DNA from: Thermocrinis sp.
Lineage (GTDB): Bacteria; Aquificota; Aquificia; Aquificales; Aquificaceae
Length of the DNA stretch: 10,782 nucleotides
Assembly: GCF_036781485.1 (NCBI RefSeq)
Contig: NZ_DAIQAX010000007.1
Span: 44,268 to 55,049, forward strand
Direction of reading: 5' to 3'
In this document: positions 5,812 through 10,782 of the stretch, piece by piece
How positions within the stretch are numbered: position 1 is the stretch's first letter
Layout: each line of letters starts with the position of its first letter
Notes under the pieces: model-generated
Seen by the model: the letters and a program-made list of their open reading frames with translations, nothing else
Told to the model about the DNA's origin: nothing
Database searches by the model: none
Made by a program: the position numbers and the translations under genes

Positions 5812-6491
5812 TGTATGAAGAAAAATCTATAAAGAAACTACCAAAGGACCTAAGACCAAGGGAGAAGCTAAGCAGGCTTGGGGCAGAAGTTTTGTCGGAA
5901 GAGGAGCTTGTTGCGATAATCTTAGGGTCTGGTAGCAAGGGGGAGGATGTGATGAGTTTGGCTAAAAGGGTAGTTGGGGTTGGATGGAACAAGATAAACT
6001 CTATGAGCGTAGAACAGCTGACAAAGGAAATAAAAGGTTTAGGTTTTGCCAAAGCTTGTCAGCTAAAGGCGGTTATAGAATTGTCAAAGAGAATAAATGA
6101 TCCATACTCAGGATTTAAAATATCATCACCACAAGAGGCTTACAGGTTTGTAAAAGAAAAGGTCCCATTGGACGAAAGGAGAGAGCATCTAATAGCTCTT
6201 TATCTTACACCCACAAACAAGGTGATAGACTTTGAGATAGTAGCCATCGGTAGGATGAACTCTTTGTATGCAGAACCTAAGGACATTCTCTATGGAGCCA
6301 TAAAAAACGGATGCAGTTCAATAATAATATTTCACAACCATCCCAAAGGGGAGGCTAAGCCCTCAAAGGAAGACATAGAATTTACCCGAAGGCTAAAACA
6401 GGCGTGCCAGCTTTTAGGTTTTGATCTACTCGATCACATCATCCTCACCAGAGACGACTATTACTCCATGAAAGCTAATGGGCACCTTTGA
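5811..6491 (+). CDS. radC: RadC-family JAMM/MPN domain protein
   Basis: A protein of 226 aa of the RadC (UPF0758) family. Residues about 10-90 form the N-terminal helical part: RPREKL, then LSEEELVAIILGSGSKG and an HhH-like KGLGFAKACQLKA. Residues about 100-226 form the MPN/JAB fold with the complete zinc motif H175-N-H177-P-x6-S185-x2-D188 (HNHPKGEAKPSKED). The ligands of a JAMM metalloprotease are therefore intact, although the role of RadC remains unsettled; the old DNA-repair assignment has been questioned and links with transformation and mobile elements proposed. I chose ATG 5811, which overlaps the preceding TGA by one base; GTG 5808 would add one residue and is also possible. The 3' end overlaps ktrB by 14 bases. 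comF lies further along the same operon. Confidence 0.94.
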   Translation: MYEEKSIKKLPKDLRPREKLSRLGAEVLSEEELVAIILGSGSKGEDVMSLAKRVVGVGWNKINSMSVEQLTKEIKGLGFAKACQLKAVIELSKRINDPYSGFKISSPQEAYRFVKEKVPLDERREHLIALYLTPTNKVIDFEIVAIGRMNSLYAEPKDILYGAIKNGCSSIIIFHNHPKGEAKPSKEDIEFTRRLKQACQLLGFDLLDHIILTRDDYYSMKANGHL

Positions 6492-7806
6492 GCTTACTCC
6501 TCACAGACTGATACTTCTCTCTTACATATTGGTTATACTCGTAGGCTCCCTTTTTCTCTCTCTTCCTATCTCCACATACAAAGACATAAGCTTTTTAGAT
6601 GCACTCTTTACTGCCACTTCTGCTACTACTATAACAGGATTGGTGGTGGTTGATACTCCTTCCACCTTTACTCCCTTTGGTCAGCTCGTGATCCTTATGC
6701 TAATCCAAATAGGTGGTCTCGGATACATGGGATTTACCACCTACTTTTTGATATTGCTAAGAAGAAGGCTGAGCTTAAGGGACAGGCTACTTTTGGCAGA
6801 GTCCATGAACTATCCCGGCATGCACGGACTGGTAAGGTTTATAAAAAGGCTTGTTCCTATAGTTTTTCTAATAGAGCTTACAGGAGCTTTTTTTCTTTTC
6901 TTTCTTTTCCTTAGGGACTTTTCAAACCCGCTGAGTGCTCTATGGCAGGGGATCTTTCATTCAGTTTCTGCCTTCAACAACGCTGGCTTTAGCATACTCC
7001 CAGAGGGTTTGGGACCATATAGGGGAAACATACTGGTAAACTTCATTTTTTCAGTGCTTATTGTTTTGGGAGGTCTTGGCTTTTACGTAATCCAAGAGCT
7101 AATGCTTTACTACAGGGGACAGGTTCTCAGGCTATCCACTCATACCAAGATCGTGCTAACCTTTAGCGGCTTTTTGCTCCTTTTAGGATTTATCCTGCTT
7201 TTGCTGGAGACCATCCGATGGAACGAGCTTAGTCTAAAGGAAAGAATACTGGTGGCCTTTTTCCACAGCGTTTCTGCAAGGACTGCGGGCTTTAATACTG
7301 TGGACCTTAGGGAGTTTTCCGAAGGCAGTCTTTTCTGGATCATAGTGCTTATGTTCATAGGTACCGGTCCAGGTGGCACAGGGGGTGGAATAAAAATAAC
7401 CACTGCGGTAGTGATCCTTTTGGTGGTGCATAGCTACCTGAGCGGTAGAAATCAGGTGGTTATATTTGGAAGGAGCGTTACCGAAGCTACAGTCCAAAGG
7501 GCAATAACCATATTTACTCTCTCCTTTGCATACACTACCTTTGTTGCCTTATTATTAACCAAGTTGGAAGGAACATCCTTGCTTCCCACGTTGTTTGAAA
7601 CAGTTTCTGCTTTCTCTCCAGTAGGTCTTTCTATGGGAAACTCTCAAGGGCTTAGCTTCTGCGCAGATTTTTCTCCAATCGGGAAGATGATAATTATAAT
7701 TACTATGCTGATGGGAAGGGTAGGAATACTGAGCTTTATGCTCGCCATCTACGGCAAAGGTAGAGAGAGCAGAGTAAAACCTCCTGAGGCAAGAATATTG
7801 CTATGA
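6478..7806 (+). CDS. ktrB: Potassium uptake channel subunit of the Ktr/Trk type
   Basis: Integral membrane potassium-translocating subunit of 442 aa. It has four M1-pore loop-M2 units, seen as repeated hydrophobic helices (first about 9-31, 68-95, 121-145) and four pore loops. The filter glycines are G54 (TITGLVV), G170 (FNNAGFSI), G271 (RTAGFNTVD) and G383 (FSPVGLSMG). The glycine-rich GPGGTGGGIK matches the conserved loop of the third unit that gates the pore. The cytoplasmic RRRLSLRDRL loop fits the positive-inside rule. Length and the absence of extra N-terminal helices favour KtrB over the larger E. coli TrkH. The start ATG lies 14 bases inside radC. The stop overlaps the ktrA ATG (ATGA), as expected for a channel and its regulator made together. 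Confidence 0.94.
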   Translation: MGTFELTPHRLILLSYILVILVGSLFLSLPISTYKDISFLDALFTATSATTITGLVVVDTPSTFTPFGQLVILMLIQIGGLGYMGFTTYFLILLRRRLSLRDRLLLAESMNYPGMHGLVRFIKRLVPIVFLIELTGAFFLFFLFLRDFSNPLSALWQGIFHSVSAFNNAGFSILPEGLGPYRGNILVNFIFSVLIVLGGLGFYVIQELMLYYRGQVLRLSTHTKIVLTFSGFLLLLGFILLLLETIRWNELSLKERILVAFFHSVSARTAGFNTVDLREFSEGSLFWIIVLMFIGTGPGGTGGGIKITTAVVILLVVHSYLSGRNQVVIFGRSVTEATVQRAITIFTLSFAYTTFVALLLTKLEGTSLLPTLFETVSAFSPVGLSMGNSQGLSFCADFSPIGKMIIIITMLMGRVGILSFMLAIYGKGRESRVKPPEARILL

Positions 7807-8462
7807 AAAGAGTAAAGGATAAAATCTTTGGGGTCATAGGACTTGGAAGGTTTGGTCACCACGTGGCTAAGACCTTAGCTCAAGGTGGGGCGGAGGTTAT
7901 AGCCTGCGATTCAGATGAGGAAAAGGTTCGGCAGATAGCAGACCTTGTATCTATGGCCTTTGTCCTTGATGCTACCGATGAAAAAGCTCTAAAGGAATCC
8001 GGCATAGTCAATGCAGATACGGTTGTAGTGAGCATAGGAGAAAACATAGAGGCAAGTATTCTCATAGTGGTTCAACTGAAAGAGTTGGGAGTAAAAGAGG
8101 TTATCGCCAAAGCGGCTAACCCGATGCACGGCAAAATCTTAGAAAGGCTCGGAGTGGACAGGGTGATCTATCCAGAAAGAGATATGGCTATAAGACTTGC
8201 TCATTCTCTACTGATCGGAGAATTCATAGAAGAGATACCCATTGGGGAAAAGTATAGTATCTTCGAGATCAAAGCCTTTGAGTTCATGCAAGGAAAATCT
8301 CTGAAGGAGTTAGACCTAAGAAAACGCTTTGAAATTAGCGTGTTGGCCATAAAGAGGGGAGAGGCTATGTTGGTTAATCCTTCAGGCGATGAGCGTATAT
8401 TGCCAGGGGATATCCTGGTTGTCCTTGGAACCACTGCAAAGTTAAGCGAGCTTTCTAAATGA
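7803..8462 (+). CDS. ktrA: Potassium uptake regulatory subunit with RCK domains
   Basis: Cytoplasmic gating partner of KtrB. Of 219 aa, residues about 7-125 form an RCK_N Rossmann domain with the nucleotide-binding GLGRFG (13-18) and the acidic residue D36 at the end of strand two (EVIACDSD), typical of KtrA/TrkA. Residues about 137-217 form an RCK_C domain (FEIKAFEFMQGKSLKELDL, then PGDILVVLG). A single N+C pair in about 220 aa fits KtrA rather than E. coli TrkA, which carries two. KtrA rings bind ATP/ADP or NAD(H) and control the channel. It overlaps ktrB by four bases and comF by four bases, so translation is coupled. Confidence 0.95.
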   Translation: MKRVKDKIFGVIGLGRFGHHVAKTLAQGGAEVIACDSDEEKVRQIADLVSMAFVLDATDEKALKESGIVNADTVVVSIGENIEASILIVVQLKELGVKEVIAKAANPMHGKILERLGVDRVIYPERDMAIRLAHSLLIGEFIEEIPIGEKYSIFEIKAFEFMQGKSLKELDLRKRFEISVLAIKRGEAMLVNPSGDERILPGDILVVLGTTAKLSELSK

Positions 8463-9094
8463 GAAAATTCCTAAGGCTCTTGGGGATCTCTCAGTCAGAG
8501 TGCATCCACTGCCAAAGTCCAGCTATGGGGGATCTCTTCCTTTGCAAGGAGTGCATCCAGGATATAAAACCTTTCCACCCGATTGAATACACACCCATAC
8601 CCTATGTCTTTTCCTACAGAGTTTTTGGAAAATACGAAGGTGTGCTAAAGAGCATTTTGCAACAGATAAAGTTTTCTAACAATCCCTTTTTAGCAAGATG
8701 GCTGGGAGAAGCTATAAAGGACCATCTTTGGGAATTTATAGAGCAGACAAACCCAGACATAATAACCTTTCCTGAGTTAAACCTCAGAAGATTTTGGACC
8801 AGAGGTTTCAATCAAATAGAAGAGATCCTAAAAGGTGCGGGGGTACCTTATCAGCGGGTTTTTAAAAGAGTTGGCTTTGACCCCCCTATGGCAAGACTGG
8901 ATAAGAAAAAAAGGATTAAAGCATCCCAAACTCACACATTGAGAGAAGAGTGGATAGAAGTCCTTGAAGGCAAAAAGGTTCTGATCGTGGATGACGTGCT
9001 AACCACTGGAGGGACAATATCCCGTCTTTGTGAGCTTTTGCTCTCTGTAGGAGCAGAGCAAACACACGCCTTTTTTCTTACAAAAGAGTTCTAA
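8459..9094 (+). CDS. comF: ComF-family phosphoribosyltransferase-like protein
   Basis: A protein of 211 aa of the ComF/GntX family, needed for DNA uptake during transformation in bacteria where it has been studied. An N-terminal zinc finger is formed by C15-x2-C18 and C29-x2-C32. The type I phosphoribosyltransferase fold follows, with FGKYEGVLKSILQQIKF, then the family segment RFWTRGFNQIEEI and the PRPP loop VDDVLTTGGT (177-186). The invariant acidic pair D178-D179 is present. The start overlaps ktrA by four bases (ATGA). Its TAA overlaps the convergent aminotransferase stop, so no terminator fits between them. With radC in the same operon, a link to natural transformation is possible but not shown. 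Confidence 0.93.
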   Translation: MRKFLRLLGISQSECIHCQSPAMGDLFLCKECIQDIKPFHPIEYTPIPYVFSYRVFGKYEGVLKSILQQIKFSNNPFLARWLGEAIKDHLWEFIEQTNPDIITFPELNLRRFWTRGFNQIEEILKGAGVPYQRVFKRVGFDPPMARLDKKKRIKASQTHTLREEWIEVLEGKKVLIVDDVLTTGGTISRLCELLLSVGAEQTHAFFLTKEF

Positions 9095-10302
9095 ACTGTT
9101 TGTCTGAATTTTTGAAGGGCTCTTTTTATACCTCTTACAGCCTGTCTTATCCTGTTTTCGTTTTCTACCAACGCAAATCTTACGTAGCCTTCTCCGTATT
9201 CACCAAAACCTATGCCCGGAGAAATAGCCACCTTTGCTTCCTTTAGCAGAAAGAGAGAGAAATCAAGGGAGTTCATACCAACCCATTCAGGTATGCGAGC
9301 CCAAACGAACATAGAGGCCTTGGGTTTTTGCACTTCCCAACCAATTCTGTTTAGCCCTTCCACCAACACATCCCGCCTCTTTTGATAAACATCTCTGTTT
9401 TTTTCCACTATTTCGTAAGGGCTTTCTAAAGCTATTATTGACGCTACCTGTATGGGTGTAAAAACTCCATAATCAAGGTAGCTTTTAAGATGAGCTAAGT
9501 TTTTTATGAGTATTTCGTTTCCTAAAACAAAGGCTACCCTCCAACCTGCCATAGAAAAGCCCTTAGACATTGAATAAATCTCCACAGCTACATCAGTTGC
9601 CCCTTCTACCTGCAGTATGCTTGGAGGTTCGTATCCATCAAAGCCTAAATCTGCATAGGCAAAATCGTGGATTATCCATATGCCCTCCTTTTTTGCAAAG
9701 CCGACCACTTCTTTGAAAAAGTCAAGACTTACGCACAAAGTGGTAGGATTGTGGGGAAAGCTAAGAACCAACGCTTTGGGTTTTCTGTAAGAAGACTTAA
9801 CAGTATCGTAAATTTTTTTCAGAAAGCTTTCCTCAAAGTCTTCTTCTTCATCTGGGATGATAGGTATGGACAGAGCGTCCGCACCAGCTATTATAGGTGC
9901 ATAGTAGTGTATGGGATAAGTTGGGTTGGAAACTATGATTGAATCTCCGGGCTCCACAATGGCCAGTATGAGGTGCGAATATCCTTCCTTTGCACCTATG
10001 GTCATTATGGCTTGGGTTTCTGGGTCTAACTCAACCCCATACCTCCTTTTGTAGAAATCACATATAGCCTTTCTCAATCTTGGGATTCCCTTTGATGCGG
10101 AGTATCCGTGCACGTTGTCCCTTCTTGCCACCTCGCAGAGCTTCTCTATTATGTGCGGAGCGGGTGGAAGGTCTGGATTTCCCATTCCCAAATCCACTAT
10201 GTCCTCTCCTTCCCTCCTGAGCTTATACTTTAGATCATTGACCATAGCAAATACATACTTTGGAAGCTTTTTAACCCTTGGAAACATCCACTCTTCAGTC
10301 AT
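9091..10302 (-). CDS. alaC: AlaC-like PLP-dependent aminotransferase
   Basis: A fold-type I, class I/II aminotransferase of 403 aa. Overall order and wording are close to E. coli AlaC (YfdZ), a glutamate-pyruvate transaminase. Shared features are an opening like LPKYVFAMVNDLK, DLGMGNPDLPP, HGYSASKGIPRLRKAI, TIGAKEGYSHL, NPTYPIHYY, FPHNPTT, HDFAYADLGFDG, the PLP lysine K247 in SMSKGFSMAGWR, and YVRFALVENENRIRQAVRGIK with the substrate-carboxylate arginine. Alanine synthesis from pyruvate is therefore the likely role. Close relatives include aspartate and LL-diaminopimelate aminotransferases, so the substrate is inferred. The ATG overlaps the end of the dksA-like gene by eight bases, and AAAGGGA lies three bases upstream of it. 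The 3' end overlaps comF by four bases. Confidence 0.9.
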   Translation of the reverse strand: MTEEWMFPRVKKLPKYVFAMVNDLKYKLRREGEDIVDLGMGNPDLPPAPHIIEKLCEVARRDNVHGYSASKGIPRLRKAICDFYKRRYGVELDPETQAIMTIGAKEGYSHLILAIVEPGDSIIVSNPTYPIHYYAPIIAGADALSIPIIPDEEEDFEESFLKKIYDTVKSSYRKPKALVLSFPHNPTTLCVSLDFFKEVVGFAKKEGIWIIHDFAYADLGFDGYEPPSILQVEGATDVAVEIYSMSKGFSMAGWRVAFVLGNEILIKNLAHLKSYLDYGVFTPIQVASIIALESPYEIVEKNRDVYQKRRDVLVEGLNRIGWEVQKPKASMFVWARIPEWVGMNSLDFSLFLLKEAKVAISPGIGFGEYGEGYVRFALVENENRIRQAVRGIKRALQKFRQTV

Positions 10303-10660
10303 GTTCCCTTTCCTCTTCTAATTCCTTGCAGTTTATGCACATGGTGGTTACAGGTCTTGCCAACAACCTTTCAAAAGGTATGGGGGCACCACAACTTTCA
10401 CATATTCCATAGCTACCCATATCTATTTTATACAGTGCATAGTCTATCTTCCTTAAAAGCTTAAGTTCTCTGGTTTTTATCCTTTGCAAACTTATGTATC
10501 TGCCAGTTTCTAAGTTAGCCCTGTCTATCTCGTCTCCACCCTCAAAGGTCACGTTGGATGGATCCTTTATCTGCTCTTGGGCAGAGCTTAGGACCTTATT
10601 CCTAAGCTCAAGGAGCGCTTCCTTTATCTGTGCAATCTGCTCTTCAGTTAAATGGTGCAT
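10295..10660 (-). CDS. dksA: DksA/TraR-type C4 zinc-finger transcription regulator
   Basis: A protein of 121 aa that should bind the RNA polymerase secondary channel and adjust initiation, often together with ppGpp. A long coiled-coil (about 4-80) contains the tip D43-x-x-D46-x-A48 (DEIDRA), the DxxDxA motif needed for DksA activity. The globular part has a four-cysteine zinc finger C87/C90/C108/C111 around GAPIPFERLLARP. It is shorter than E. coli DksA (151 aa), mainly at the N-terminus, as in many DksA-like proteins. I chose ATG 10660, which begins MHHLTEEQ. A TTG at 10702 would add 14 residues not typical of the family and would cross the predicted promoter and a divergent gene. The downstream aminotransferase gene overlaps its end by eight bases. 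Confidence 0.88.
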   Translation of the reverse strand: MHHLTEEQIAQIKEALLELRNKVLSSAQEQIKDPSNVTFEGGDEIDRANLETGRYISLQRIKTRELKLLRKIDYALYKIDMGSYGICESCGAPIPFERLLARPVTTMCINCKELEEEREHD

Positions 10661-10669
10661 AGGGATTAA

Positions 10670-10675
10670 ATTATA
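10670..10675 (-). promoter_or_regulatory. Perfect -10 box placing the dksA-like mRNA start near its ATG
   Basis: On the minus strand TATAAT ends nine bases before ATG 10660, so transcription would start about two or three bases before the start codon, or at it. No Shine-Dalgarno sequence is present in TTAATCCCT, which agrees with a leaderless or nearly leaderless mRNA. A clear -35 box is absent; TTGCCA is present, but at a 21-base spacing. Confidence 0.45.
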
Positions 10676-10695
10676 ACCGCAGGATTCGTATAGCA

Positions 10696-10782
10696 GTGGC
10701 AAATGTCCTTGGGCGGATAGGAGACATAGCGGTTCAGGCCCTTGGAAAACAAAAAGACCCCCGCGCAGTAAAGCCTCTTATT
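10696..10782 (+). CDS. HEAT-repeat (PBS-lyase-like) protein, 5' part only
   Basis: An open frame from GTG 10696 to the window edge (29 codons, no stop) reads VANVLGRIGDIAVQALGKQ and then KDPRAVKPLI. This has the spacing of bacterial HEAT repeats, with LG.IGD followed by DPRAVxPLI. Such proteins serve as scaffolds; a phycobilin-lyase role is not implied. The frame is open upstream only to TAG at 10660-10662. GTG with a modest AGGA (10681-10684) eleven bases upstream is the only usual start. If real, it diverges from the dksA-like gene with only 35 bases between starts. The rest lies outside the window, so the start and full architecture are uncertain. Confidence 0.62.
   Translation, partial: MANVLGRIGDIAVQALGKQKDPRAVKPLI

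Noticed and set aside
7140..7497. Two minus-strand open frames of 87 codons opposite ktrB
   Set aside because: They are mirror frames of hydrophobic coding sequence, without a ribosome binding site or recognisable motif.
10661..10702. TTG start of the dksA-like gene adding 14 residues
   Set aside because: The added segment is not typical of the family, its AAGGA is too close to the TTG, and it overlaps the likely promoter and the divergent HEAT frame.

Overview
The window reads as a dense bacterial chromosome segment with low to moderate GC, from a thermophile-like lineage. Gene content and protein style suggest the Aquificales (Aquificaceae, of the Hydrogenobacter/Thermocrinis/Aquifex type). 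The signs are lysine- and glutamate-rich compact proteins, tightly overlapping genes with mixed functions, and a solitary nuoG. This placement is an inference: there is no rRNA or other phylogenetic marker here.

Left block (about 3460 down to 1, minus strand). A likely operon runs sirtuin deacylase, then an HTH plus NosL-like cysteine-rich regulator, then nuoG (complex I subunit G). Directly after nuoG, and overlapping its end, lie the remains of an exported metallo-beta-lactamase-fold hydrolase gene. Its signal peptide and its zinc-ligand motif can both be read, but they sit in different frames, and an in-frame TGA follows. The block joins NAD+-dependent deacylation, a possible metal sensor and an Fe-S electron-transfer subunit.

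Central intergenic region (3461-3681). This is a 221-base gap between divergent genes. It has candidate divergent promoters whose -35 boxes overlap, an AT-rich palindrome at the rightward start site, and a hairpin upstream of the sirtuin.

Middle block (3682-9094, plus strand). Seven genes are packed with overlaps or almost no spacing: a TPR protein, murE, an 85-residue unknown, radC, ktrB (trkH), ktrA (trkA) and comF. They cover peptidoglycan precursor synthesis, a JAMM-fold protein, potassium uptake and a competence-type phosphoribosyltransferase. Translational coupling is likely throughout. The murE start is problematic: the annotated GTG gives a short N-terminus, and a plausible missing piece lies in another frame just upstream.

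Right block (10660 down to 9091, minus strand). A DksA/TraR-type zinc-finger regulator overlaps the start of an AlaC-like aminotransferase gene. The 3' end of the aminotransferase gene overlaps the 3' end of comF by four bases. The DksA-like gene has a perfect TATAAT so close to its ATG that the mRNA may be nearly leaderless. A divergent plus-strand gene for a HEAT-repeat protein begins at about 10696 and runs off the window.

I saw no tRNA, rRNA, CRISPR array, insertion sequence or convincing intrinsic terminator.
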